From an uncultured Bacteroidota bacterium (GTDB lineage: Bacteria; Bacteroidota; Bacteroidia; Chitinophagales; Chitinophagaceae), in the NCBI GenBank assembly GCA_903958045.1, contig CAJBRT010000094.1:1-51196 (forward strand): DNA of 51,196 nt, in the 5' to 3' direction. This document shows positions 1 through 8,863 of the stretch, in pieces (the first letter of the stretch is position 1; every line of letters starts with the position of its first letter). The notes beneath the pieces were generated by a model. That model did no database searches, had not been told where the DNA came from, and saw nothing but the letters and a program-made list of their open reading frames with translations. A program made the position numbers and the translations under genes.

Positions 1-1307
1 ACAGCAGTATTTGTAAAGCCAGTACCATAGAGGTATACTTTTTTTAATTTTTTTAGCGCGCTTACATTGCCAATACCATCAGCGGTAACTTTTGTTTGCG
101 TGATGCTTAAACTTTCTAAATTTTCTAATGCTACAAGTGATGCAAGTCCTTTATTGGTTATTGCAGTGCCGTTTAATTCAAGTTGTTTGAGCTGTTTGCA
201 ATTAGATAAGGTCAATAAATATTCGTCTTTAACAGCTGTAAAGGAAGCGTTTAATTGTAATAGCTGATCTGATATTTTAGCTAATAGTTGAAAGGTTTGC
301 GCACTTAGATTTTCGACACCAATTAAATTGGCACGTACATAATTTGATCCGTTTACAACGGGCACTACTACAATGCCTTCTTTGGTTAATTGAGCTATTA
401 AATCTGCTGGTATTGGGCTTGCATTTTTAGTTGGGAGGATGCTGGCTCCTGAAGAGGCATTTGCGACATCGTCACCACCACCTGCGCCATTTGAAAAAGA
501 CGCCAATAGTCCTTTAATAGCGGCCGTTTGTTTGGTATTTTTTACAGATGCCGTAAAATTAGCGCCCGATTCTATCCACCAGTGTAGTAGAGCCACCTCA
601 TCTTTTGTAAGCTGTGGCTTTTCTTTGGGTGGCATATGTTCTTCGTTAGAAGTGGGAAGTAATAAGCGGTTTATGATTTCACTGCTACCAGGCTGGTAAG
701 GGGTTAATACTTTTCCTTCTTCGCCGCCTTGTAAAATATAATTGGGAAGATCAAGTCTTAATTTTCCTTTTTGTTTGCTTTCGCCATGACAACTATAACA
801 TTTAGTAGCCAGGATGGGCTCAATAATATCTGTGTATACAACCGCTTCATCTATATTGGCTATTACTTTTTTAGTATCACTTGTACTGTTATTAAAGGAA
901 GCCGTTAAATAATCCGCTCCATGTGTAAGGCTACCACCGTAATGCCCGGTAACCATAATAAGTGTAGTTAAAAGCGTAATGAATAAGCCAAACAGTCCTT
1001 GTTTTTTTTGATAAACGAAATAACATACAACACTTGTAACAGCCGTTGCAATACCGAGCCATTGATGCTTAAAAATAATATCCTCGTTATACGCGTCTGA
1101 AATAGAAAGTAAATAACCGGTAATGCAGGATAGGATCGAAAAAAACGAACCAATGGCAAGTGCAGGGGCTACCGCAAAAGACATATTTGCAAACCTTTGT
1201 TTTTTTGATGCAAAAAATAGTAGGGCAGCAAAGAGTAAAATGCCAATAGGCAAGTGAACAAAAACAGGGTGTAACCTTCCAATACCAGCACTGATCATTT
1301 GTATCAT
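1..1307 (-). CDS. DUF2231-like membrane domain + planctomycete-type cytochrome c (PSCyt1-like) + leucine-rich-repeat-like protein, truncated at the window's left edge
   Basis: Own translation of the minus strand from ATG at 1307: MIQMISAGIGRLHPVFVHLPIGILLFAALLFF... (DUF2231-like TM region), ...IIEPILATKCYSCHGESKQKGKLRLD... (CxxCH heme motif), ...LKQLELNGTAITNKGLASLVALENLESLSITQTKVTADGI... (LRR-like). Open to position 1; absent from the ORF track because it runs off the edge. Confidence 0.85.
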   Translation of the reverse strand, partial: MIQMISAGIGRLHPVFVHLPIGILLFAALLFFASKKQRFANMSFAVAPALAIGSFFSILSCITGYLLSISDAYNEDIIFKHQWLGIATAVTSVVCYFVYQKKQGLFGLFITLLTTLIMVTGHYGGSLTHGADYLTASFNNSTSDTKKVIANIDEAVVYTDIIEPILATKCYSCHGESKQKGKLRLDLPNYILQGGEEGKVLTPYQPGSSEIINRLLLPTSNEEHMPPKEKPQLTKDEVALLHWWIESGANFTASVKNTKQTAAIKGLLASFSNGAGGGDDVANASSGASILPTKNASPIPADLIAQLTKEGIVVVPVVNGSNYVRANLIGVENLSAQTFQLLAKISDQLLQLNASFTAVKDEYLLTLSNCKQLKQLELNGTAITNKGLASLVALENLESLSITQTKVTADGIGNVSALKKLKKVYLYGTGFTNTA

Positions 1308-1309
1308 TT

Positions 1310-2806
1310 TTAAGCTATAATATCATGAATAACTTTGCCACTTAAATCGGTTAGTCTAAAGTTTCGACCCTGTGATTCGTAGGTGAATTTTTCGTGGTCA
1401 AAACCTAACTGATTTAAAATAGTAGCCTGCACATCAAATGTTTCTACTTTGCCACTTACAATATTGTAGCCAATTTCATCTGTTTCGCCATAGGTAGTTC
1501 CACCTTTAATGCCACCGCCTGCCATCCACATCGAAAACGCTTCTCCATGGTGATCACGGCCTTTAAATGGCATGGTTTTACCATCTCTATTTTCTTGCAT
1601 CGGTGTTCTGCCAAATTCAGAACCCCACACAACCAGTGTTTCATCGAGTAAACCTCTTTGTTTTAAATCTTGCAAGAGTGCGGTAATAGGTCTATCAATT
1701 TTTCGACATTTATTTTTTAATCCAATGTCTACGGCGTTGCCCGCAGAGTCGCCGTGTGTATCCCAGCCCCAATCAAATAGTTGTACAAAGCGAACACCTT
1801 TTTCTACCAGCTTACGCGCGAGTAAAACGTTGTTGGCAAAACAAGATTCTCCAGGTTTGGTACCATACATTTCATGAATATATTCCGGCTCGGTGCTAAT
1901 ATCCATAACACCCGGTACAGAAATTTGCATTTTGTACGCAAGTTCATATTGAGAAATACGAGACAAGGTTTCTGGATCTTGATACTCGGTATAAGATTCT
2001 TCATTGACTTTATTAATAGCATCGATACTTGCTTTTCTAATATCGCGGTCCATGCCCGCAGGATCTTTGATAAATAAAACAGGATCGCCTTCGCTGCGGC
2101 ATTGTACACCTTGATACACACTTGGTAAAAATCCACTTCCCCATACACTTTTTCCAGCATCCGGATTATTACCCCCAGAAGTAAGTACTACAAATCCTGG
2201 AAGATTTTTATTTTCGGTACCAAGCCCATAGGTTACCCAAGAACCCATACTAGGCCTGCCTAAACGAGGCGTTCCAGTGTGCATGAGTAATTGCGCAGGT
2301 GCGTGGTTAAACTGATCGGTGGTAACGGCCTGAAGCACGGCCACGTCATCAATAACGGTAGATAAGTGTGGTAGATTTTCTGAAACCCAAGTACCGCTCT
2401 GGCCATACCTATTAAAACTTGCTTGTGGGCCTAGCATTTTAGGAACGCCTCTAATAAACGCAAACTTTTTACCATTGAGTAATGAAGGCGGACAATCTTG
2501 ACCGTCTAATTTAGCAAGCTCCGGTTTGTAGCTAAACATTTCTAGTTGGGAAGGTGCGCCTGCCATGTGTAAATAAATAACGGACTTGGCTTTTCCTAAA
2601 AAAGGAGCTGCTTTTGGCGCTAATGGATTGGTGGCATCAAATACATTATTACTTCCGGTGCTGCAACCGCCTAATAAATTTCCTAGTGCAAGTGCACCTA
2701 AACCCATAGCACTTTCTTTAATAAAATGCCTGCGTGTATGCTGCTGCATCACCACTTTTTGGGCTTCTCTTACTAGGCGCTGGTTATGTAATTCTTTTTG
2801 CGTCAT
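1310..2806 (-). CDS. DUF1501 domain protein (alkaline phosphatase/sulfatase-superfamily-like), Tat signal
   Basis: 498 aa; twin-arginine-type N-terminus TRRHFIKESAMGLGALALGNLLGG; DWGWDTHG, WGSEFGRTP and GRDHHG motifs typical of DUF1501. Confidence 0.93.
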   Translation of the reverse strand: MTQKELHNQRLVREAQKVVMQQHTRRHFIKESAMGLGALALGNLLGGCSTGSNNVFDATNPLAPKAAPFLGKAKSVIYLHMAGAPSQLEMFSYKPELAKLDGQDCPPSLLNGKKFAFIRGVPKMLGPQASFNRYGQSGTWVSENLPHLSTVIDDVAVLQAVTTDQFNHAPAQLLMHTGTPRLGRPSMGSWVTYGLGTENKNLPGFVVLTSGGNNPDAGKSVWGSGFLPSVYQGVQCRSEGDPVLFIKDPAGMDRDIRKASIDAINKVNEESYTEYQDPETLSRISQYELAYKMQISVPGVMDISTEPEYIHEMYGTKPGESCFANNVLLARKLVEKGVRFVQLFDWGWDTHGDSAGNAVDIGLKNKCRKIDRPITALLQDLKQRGLLDETLVVWGSEFGRTPMQENRDGKTMPFKGRDHHGEAFSMWMAGGGIKGGTTYGETDEIGYNIVSGKVETFDVQATILNQLGFDHEKFTYESQGRNFRLTDLSGKVIHDIIA

Positions 2807-2811
2807 GGGAA

Positions 2812-5535
2812 TTAATTTTTATTAAGCCATTCGTCTAAATTAAGCATGGCGTTGGCTACTACTACAAGGGCTGCTCTATTGGTGGGTGATGCAAGTGTGC
2901 TATCGCTCACCAGCACAGTCGCTGCTTTTTTGTTGCTCTGGTATTTTGACAAACTCGACTCATATAAACTAGTGAGTACATTTAATTTAGCAGGAGCAAT
3001 GGGTTTGTACATCATTTGTTCGTAACCCATTTTTATTTTTGCCTCAATCGAACCATTTACTTTGTCCATGCTTTTTGCAAAAGAGCGGGCCATAATAATA
3101 TAAGACGAATCGTTTAATGAGGTAAGCGCTTGAAGTGGCGTGTTGGTTCTAATACGTCTTATTACACACACTTCTCTTGCACCGCCATCAAATGTGAGCA
3201 TTGATGGGTAAGGAGCTGTTCTTTTAAAGTATGTATAAAGTGAACGTCTGTACTGATCTTCACCTTCCGATAATTTCCAAGCATCGCCATTATAGGGTGA
3301 ACGCCAAATACCCTCTGGTTGATACGGCATTACGCTTTTGCCATACATTTTTGGACTTAATAATGTACTTACGGCAAGGGTTTGGTCTCTAATTTGCTCT
3401 GCCGAAAGTCTTACCCTTGGGCCTCTTGCATATAATTTATTATACGGATCTTTTTTAAGGAGTTCTTTGGTAAACATCGATTGCTGTCTATACGTTGCAG
3501 AGAGTAAAATTTCTTTGAGCGTTTTTTTAATACTCCAATTGTGCGTGTGCATGAGTTGCCAAGACAAATAATCAAGCAATGTTTGGTGTGTTGGCGATAA
3601 GCCTTGCGTGCCGAGGTCTTCGAGGGTTTCTACAATGCCCGTTCCAAATAACTGTTCCCAAAGTCTATTAACGAGTGTGCGCGAAACAAGCGGATTGTTT
3701 TTATCTGTTAACCACATCGCAAGGCCGAGTCTATTTTTGGGTGCATTTTTTGGAAGGCTCGGTAATACAGCTGGCACATCAGGTGCAACCAGTTTTCCCT
3801 TAGAAAGCCAACTACCTCTTTCAAAAACATGCGTGGGTCTAAAAAGGTCTTCATTGGCATCCATCATAATAGGTGTTGTTTCTGCACCCGCCATTATTAA
3901 GTCATTAAAATATTTGTAAGCGCTATCGTAACCAGGTTTTTCTTTGGCAGGAAATGGATTGCCAAATGAAAACCATTCAAATAAAATACCATCGTCGGTA
4001 CTGTTTTTTATTTTAGGTGAATAGTACTTGAAATATAAAGTGTGCGTGCCCTTAATGTCTGGAAGGCTAGTGGTCGTGTGTACAAAACCACCGCCAGTGT
4101 TTTTAACAGGCACTTCTTTTACAAGTGGTCCAGTTAAACTATCTAAATAAATGCGCCATACGCCTTTGTCTACCCTTGATGCGTATTTGAACAACAGTTC
4201 CGATTTACCAGTGAGTACTACATTTTTTAAATTACAAGTACCATTATTGCGAAGTGTTGCATACCAACCATTGGCGCCGTTTACAAATTTGTCGCACTGA
4301 AATGCATTGATACTTGGTTGAAGCGTGCGTAAAAAAGTAATCCAATAATTAGCAGCTGCTGGTGCCGCGTTTTGTTGCAACCATTTTTTTACGGATTCAA
4401 ATTTTACATTGTCGATGCCTTGGTATTGACGCAGTACGGGGTTTTCGAAAGGTGAATCTTCATCTCTAGTATTGTTAAAAAACGCCATGAACTTATAATA
4501 CTCGTCATGCTTGAAAGGGTCGTACGGATGGCTATGACACTGCACACAATTAAAACTGGTGCCCATAACGGCGCTCCATGTAGTGTTCACGCGGTCAAGA
4601 ACAGCAGCGGTTCTAAATTCTTCATTGTCGGTACCACCTTCATCGTTGTTCATGGTGTTTCGGTGAAACGCAGTGGCAATATACTGTGCATCAGAAGGGT
4701 TGGGTAATAGATCACCTGCTATTTGCTCCGTTAAAAAATCGTTGTAAGGTTTGTCTGTGTTAAATGCATGGATAAGCCAGTCTCTGTATTTGTAAATGTT
4801 TCTTCCGCGGTCTGCTTCAAAGCCTTTAGTGTCTGCGTATCTGGCAAGGTCTAGCCAAAGTGCTGCCCATTTTTCGCCATAGGCGGGAGTGGCCATTAAA
4901 TCATTGACTAAATTTTCGTAGGCCTTATCTGATGGGTCATTTAAATATTTTGCCGCAATTTTTTTATTAGCAGGAAGACCCGTTATATCTAAACTAACAC
5001 GTCTTAACAGTGTTGCTTTGTCTGCTTCTTTGGAAGGACTTAATTTTTCTGCTTCTAATTTTTCTACAATGTATTTGTCAATATTATTGTTTACCCAATC
5101 GTCATTAATGCTAGGCACTGCTGGCTCTTTTACTTTTTGATACGCCCAGTGTGATCCCCATTTGGCACCTTCTTTAATCCAAGTCGTTAAAATTTTAATT
5201 TCTTCTTTGGTTAACGGATCGTGCTTATACGGCATGCGTTCTTCAGGATCTGTTAAGTGCAACCTTCTGATGAGTTCACTTTCTTCTGGCTTAAATTTTA
5301 TAATGGCAGGCTTGCCAGATTTAGTAGGCGCAAAAGCTTCTTCTTCAAAAAGCAAACTAAATCCTGCTTCTTGTTTTACACCACCATGACAGGTGATACA
5401 TTTTTTATTTAAAATGGGTTTTACTTCGGTGTTATAATCGATAGGATCTGAAGGATAAATTACAACAGCGGTAATGGCAAGCACAATGAGTACTGCAGAA
5501 CTGTAAAAAAGTTTTTTGCTAGGCTTTAAAAACAT
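2812..5535 (-). CDS. DUF1549/DUF1553 (PSCyt1-PSCyt2-PSD1) cytochrome-type protein with internal CBM6-like segment
   Basis: 907 aa; N-terminal TM; NKKCITCHGG heme motif; SLDITGLP (DUF1549); FNCVQCHSHPYDPFKHDEYY; C-terminal NPLVSRTLVNRLWEQLFGTGIVETLEDLG...RRIRTNTPLQALTSLND (DUF1553). Confidence 0.93.
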   Translation of the reverse strand: MFLKPSKKLFYSSAVLIVLAITAVVIYPSDPIDYNTEVKPILNKKCITCHGGVKQEAGFSLLFEEEAFAPTKSGKPAIIKFKPEESELIRRLHLTDPEERMPYKHDPLTKEEIKILTTWIKEGAKWGSHWAYQKVKEPAVPSINDDWVNNNIDKYIVEKLEAEKLSPSKEADKATLLRRVSLDITGLPANKKIAAKYLNDPSDKAYENLVNDLMATPAYGEKWAALWLDLARYADTKGFEADRGRNIYKYRDWLIHAFNTDKPYNDFLTEQIAGDLLPNPSDAQYIATAFHRNTMNNDEGGTDNEEFRTAAVLDRVNTTWSAVMGTSFNCVQCHSHPYDPFKHDEYYKFMAFFNNTRDEDSPFENPVLRQYQGIDNVKFESVKKWLQQNAAPAAANYWITFLRTLQPSINAFQCDKFVNGANGWYATLRNNGTCNLKNVVLTGKSELLFKYASRVDKGVWRIYLDSLTGPLVKEVPVKNTGGGFVHTTTSLPDIKGTHTLYFKYYSPKIKNSTDDGILFEWFSFGNPFPAKEKPGYDSAYKYFNDLIMAGAETTPIMMDANEDLFRPTHVFERGSWLSKGKLVAPDVPAVLPSLPKNAPKNRLGLAMWLTDKNNPLVSRTLVNRLWEQLFGTGIVETLEDLGTQGLSPTHQTLLDYLSWQLMHTHNWSIKKTLKEILLSATYRQQSMFTKELLKKDPYNKLYARGPRVRLSAEQIRDQTLAVSTLLSPKMYGKSVMPYQPEGIWRSPYNGDAWKLSEGEDQYRRSLYTYFKRTAPYPSMLTFDGGAREVCVIRRIRTNTPLQALTSLNDSSYIIMARSFAKSMDKVNGSIEAKIKMGYEQMMYKPIAPAKLNVLTSLYESSLSKYQSNKKAATVLVSDSTLASPTNRAALVVVANAMLNLDEWLNKN

Positions 5536-5536
5536 A

Positions 5537-5585
5537 AGGCATCATTCGTAAGCCTAAATTTAATAATTACTTACGAATGACGCCT
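5537..5585 (-). promoter_or_regulatory. Imperfect inverted repeat / RNA hairpin immediately upstream of the DUF1553 start codon
   Basis: Arms 5537-5552 AGGCATCATTCGTAAG and 5570-5585 CTTACGAATGACGCCT, one mismatch that becomes a G:U pair on the minus-strand RNA; 17-nt loop; start codon at 5535-5533. Confidence 0.7.
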
Positions 5586-5601
5586 AAGTATTGAAATATA
5601 G

Positions 5602-6363
5602 TTATCTACCCATCCAGCCGCCATCAACGGTTAAGATGGTGCCGTTGACATAGTCTGAAGCAGGAGAGGATAAAAAAACGAAAGCTCCGGTTAAATCCTG
5701 AGGAGTTCCCCATCTATTTGCCGGTATTCTGGCCAAAATAGAGGCATTTCTGTCTGGATCGGCCCTTAACTGTGCCGTATTGTCTGTGGATATATATCCT
5801 GGGGCAACACCATTTACGGTAATGCCTTTACTAGCCCATTCGTTGGCAAATGCCTTAATTAAGGAGGCGACAGCTCCCTTACTAGCTGCGTAGCCGGGCA
5901 CGTTGATACCGCCTTGGAAGCTTAAAAGAGAGGCCGTAAACACTATTTTACCAGCGCCATTGGCAATCATTTGTTTCCCAATTTCTCGGGTGATAATAAA
6001 TTGCGCATTTAAATTGATGTCAATGATATTGTCCCAAAATTCGTCAGAATGTTCGGCGGCAGGACTTCTTTGAATACTTCCCGCATTGTTAATCAGGATA
6101 TCAATGGTTGGATGGTTTTTGATTACCGCATCTAAAAAAGCATAGATCGAATCTCTATTGGAAAAATCGGCTTGGTAGGCATAAAACTTTTTACCTGCTG
6201 CAAGCACTGCTTTTTCTACATCGCTTCCTGATGCAGGCATAGAGCCACTTACACCAATAATATCGGCACCGCTGTTAGCGAGTTCGATGGCAATGGCCAT
6301 GCCAATACCTTTACTACAACCGGTTACTAAAGCAACTTTATTGTCTACTCTAAAATTTAGCAT
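5602..6363 (-). CDS. kduD: 2-dehydro-3-deoxy-D-gluconate 5-dehydrogenase (SDR family)
   Basis: 253 aa; TGCSKGIG Rossmann motif, YAASKGA active site, KduD-like C-terminus GYISTDNTAQLRADPDR..ILARIPANRWGTPQDLTGAFVFLSSPASDYVNGTILTVDGGWMGR; adjacent to kduI. Confidence 0.92.
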   Translation of the reverse strand: MLNFRVDNKVALVTGCSKGIGMAIAIELANSGADIIGVSGSMPASGSDVEKAVLAAGKKFYAYQADFSNRDSIYAFLDAVIKNHPTIDILINNAGSIQRSPAAEHSDEFWDNIIDINLNAQFIITREIGKQMIANGAGKIVFTASLLSFQGGINVPGYAASKGAVASLIKAFANEWASKGITVNGVAPGYISTDNTAQLRADPDRNASILARIPANRWGTPQDLTGAFVFLSSPASDYVNGTILTVDGGWMGR

Positions 6364-6368
6364 AGGAA

Positions 6369-7202
6369 TTATTTTAATAACTGAATGTTTACAAAATCCA
6401 TATCAGCAAACGACATGTTTTCGCCAGCCATTGCCCAAATAAAGGAGTAAGAAGCCGTTGCTACACCACTATGTATACTCCATGATGGAGACACAATACC
6501 CTGCTCATTATTTAAGAATAGGTGTCTTGTTTCGTGCGGCTCACCCATGAAATGAATGACACGTTGTGTTTCAGGTAAATCAAAATAGAAGTAGGCTTCC
6601 ATACGACGGTCGTGCAGGTGCGCTGGCATGGTATTCCAAATGCTGCCTGGTTTAAAATTGGTTACACCTAGTACAAGTTGACAACTTTTTAAGCCATCTG
6701 CGTGAATGTATTTGTTAATGGTTCTGTGATTCGCCGTTTCTGCACTTCCCATTTCGGCAGGCGTTGCATCTTTACTTTGCATAAGCTGCGTAGGATGGCT
6801 CGCGTGCGCTGGGCAAGAGAATAAAATAAATTTAGAAGGGTTACTAGGGTCGGTGCTGGCATGAAAAGTAACTTCTTTGTTACCCATACCAATATACAAG
6901 CAATCAATTTTATCTAGGGTGTAAATTTGACCCTCTACTGTTACGCTTCCGGTGGCGCCAATATTTACGATGCCAATTTCTCTTCTATCTAAAAAGTTTT
7001 CAGACTTTAAAGCGTCGTAGGTGCCTAGCTGAATAGCAGCGGTAGTAGGGGTTGCAGCGCCTACCATCATTCTGTCATAATGGGTGTACACAAAATTGAT
7101 AGCGCCCGGCTCTACTAAATTGTCTAGTAAAAACTTAGCTCTAATTTGCTCGGTTGTATATTTTACAAAATCTTCGGGATGTACTTGGTGAATAATTTTC
7201 AT
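6369..7202 (-). CDS. kduI: 5-dehydro-4-deoxy-D-glucuronate isomerase
   Basis: 277 aa; KduI motifs incl. MPAHLHDRRMEAYFYFDLPETQRVIHFMGEPHETRHLFLNNEQGIVSPSWSIHSGVATASYSFIWAMAGEN. Confidence 0.95.
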   Translation of the reverse strand: MKIIHQVHPEDFVKYTTEQIRAKFLLDNLVEPGAINFVYTHYDRMMVGAATPTTAAIQLGTYDALKSENFLDRREIGIVNIGATGSVTVEGQIYTLDKIDCLYIGMGNKEVTFHASTDPSNPSKFILFSCPAHASHPTQLMQSKDATPAEMGSAETANHRTINKYIHADGLKSCQLVLGVTNFKPGSIWNTMPAHLHDRRMEAYFYFDLPETQRVIHFMGEPHETRHLFLNNEQGIVSPSWSIHSGVATASYSFIWAMAGENMSFADMDFVNIQLLK

Positions 7203-7384
7203 GTCGAATTGTTTATTGATGGATGTTCGAAAGCTATGGTCTTATAGGATGAGGAAATCCTGCTTTTAAATAAAGTTAAAGATAGTCAAAAGAAACAGAA
7301 TGATAAAGGGTTGGTGGTTTATCTCTAATTTAGTAAGATAGATTTATTTATCTTCATGGGAAGAATAGAAAAAATAAAACTATA

Positions 7385-8308
7385 ATGCGTATCAAATATT
7401 TGTTAACCCTCCTTTTTATGTCATCATCTTCTTTAACTATGGCACAGCAAGAGTTTTCTATTTATGAAGGCCCTGTACCCAATGCACTTCCGTGTAATAA
7501 AGAAGAAGCGGTTAGCAAAAATGCTACTGGTAAAACGGTTATTGCAAATGTCACAAGCCCGTCGGTTACGGTGTTTAAACCAGCTAAGCAAGATCCGAGT
7601 AAGACGGCTTTAATTGTGTGTCCGGGTGGTGGTTATGCAAGACTTGCGAGTGGGCATGAGGGAATAGAAGTAGCAGAGGCGTTTAATAAAATAGGTGTTA
7701 CTGTTTTTGTTGTAAAGTACCGCTTACCTTTTGATAGTTGCATGACAAATAAAGAAATGGTGCCACTACAAGATTTACAGCAAACTATTAAACTAGTAAG
7801 AGATCAATCGGCAAGTTTTGACATTAACCCTAATATGCTTGGGGTGCTTGGGTTTTCGGCAGGCGGTCATTTAGCGAGCACCGGCATTACAAAATTTTCC
7901 GAATCTCATATCGAAAATACGAGCCTTACTAATTTACGACCTGACTTTGGTATTTTAGTTTACCCTGTTATAAGTATGGACTCCACTATATGTCATAAGG
8001 GCTCACGAGATAATTTGTTGGGCAAAAACGCCGCCGCTGCAAAAATCAAATTGTTTTCATCGGAACTTCAAGTAACTGCTCAAACGCCCCCAACTTTTTT
8101 AGTGCACGCATCTGATGATAAATCGGTTCCTGTCGAAAATAGTATTCGGTTTTACCAGGCGCTCTTAAAAAATAACGTAAAAACGGAAATGCACATTTAT
8201 CAAAATGGCGGTCATGGGTTTGGATTACACAATGCAACGACACCCGATAGTTGGTTTGATAGGGTTACCGCTTGGATGCAGGTTAATAAAATGATTGCAG
8301 GAAAATAA
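7385..8308 (+). CDS. alpha/beta hydrolase (secreted esterase, BD-FAE/acetyl-xylan-esterase-like)
   Basis: 307 aa; signal peptide; CPGGGYARLA oxyanion region, GFSAGGHLAS nucleophile elbow, HASDDKSVPVENS and GGHGFGL catalytic D/H regions. Confidence 0.9.
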   Translation: MRIKYLLTLLFMSSSSLTMAQQEFSIYEGPVPNALPCNKEEAVSKNATGKTVIANVTSPSVTVFKPAKQDPSKTALIVCPGGGYARLASGHEGIEVAEAFNKIGVTVFVVKYRLPFDSCMTNKEMVPLQDLQQTIKLVRDQSASFDINPNMLGVLGFSAGGHLASTGITKFSESHIENTSLTNLRPDFGILVYPVISMDSTICHKGSRDNLLGKNAAAAKIKLFSSELQVTAQTPPTFLVHASDDKSVPVENSIRFYQALLKNNVKTEMHIYQNGGHGFGLHNATTPDSWFDRVTAWMQVNKMIAGK

Positions 8309-8309
8309 A

Positions 8310-8771
8310 TTATTGCTTTTGTTCCTTTTCTATATGTGCTAAAATTTGAAGGATCAATTTATTTTGATTTTCTAAATGCACTAAAATGGTTTCTATTTCT
8401 AGCTCTGCTTTTTTATTGATGAGGTAATCTTCTTCTGCTCTAATTTCTGAATGTCTCGATTGTAAATTTTGCCCCACCATAATAAGTGGCATCAAAAATA
8501 TTTGAAGCATATTGGAGATAATGAGCCAGAGTACAAACGCAGGGAATGGGTCAAATCTTAAATGTATGGGCGCCAAAGTATTCCAGCCTAGCCAGGTTGC
8601 GGTCCAAGCAAAAACAAGCATAAAAAACCCCATGGAACCTACTTTGGTAGTGATCCAAAGTGCTAGTTTATCAACCTTAGATAGTTTTTCTTTGTGTCTA
8701 ATATTGGCATTTCTATAGGGCATATGGGTATCCTTAATTTGCTGAAGACTTACCGTGTTTGCGTTTTTCAT
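8310..8771 (-). CDS. DUF1003 family membrane protein
   Basis: 153 aa; KVDKLALWITTKVGSMGFFMLVFAWTATWLGWNTLAP...DPFPAFVLWLIISNMLQIFLMPLIMVGQNLQ typical of DUF1003. Confidence 0.88.
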   Translation of the reverse strand: MKNANTVSLQQIKDTHMPYRNANIRHKEKLSKVDKLALWITTKVGSMGFFMLVFAWTATWLGWNTLAPIHLRFDPFPAFVLWLIISNMLQIFLMPLIMVGQNLQSRHSEIRAEEDYLINKKAELEIETILVHLENQNKLILQILAHIEKEQKQ

Positions 8772-8863
8772 AATACTGGCGTATTTATGGGTAAAATTAG
8801 CTAATAACTGCTGTTATAGTATTGGCTGACTTCTTTATCTTTAAACACATTAAGATGCTTGCC

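Noticed and set aside
67-699. Plus-strand ORFs 67..267 and 439..699
   Set aside because: Antisense to the continuous minus-strand DUF2231/cytochrome/LRR coding sequence, which has clear domain motifs; the plus-strand products have low-complexity Ser-rich composition typical of shadow ORFs.
968-1159. Minus-strand ORF 968..1159 (63 aa)
   Set aside because: Out-of-frame ORF inside the DUF2231 region of the true minus-strand gene.
1804-2160. 118-aa minus-strand ORF within the DUF1501 gene
   Set aside because: Alternate frame of the well-supported DUF1501 CDS; no recognisable domain.
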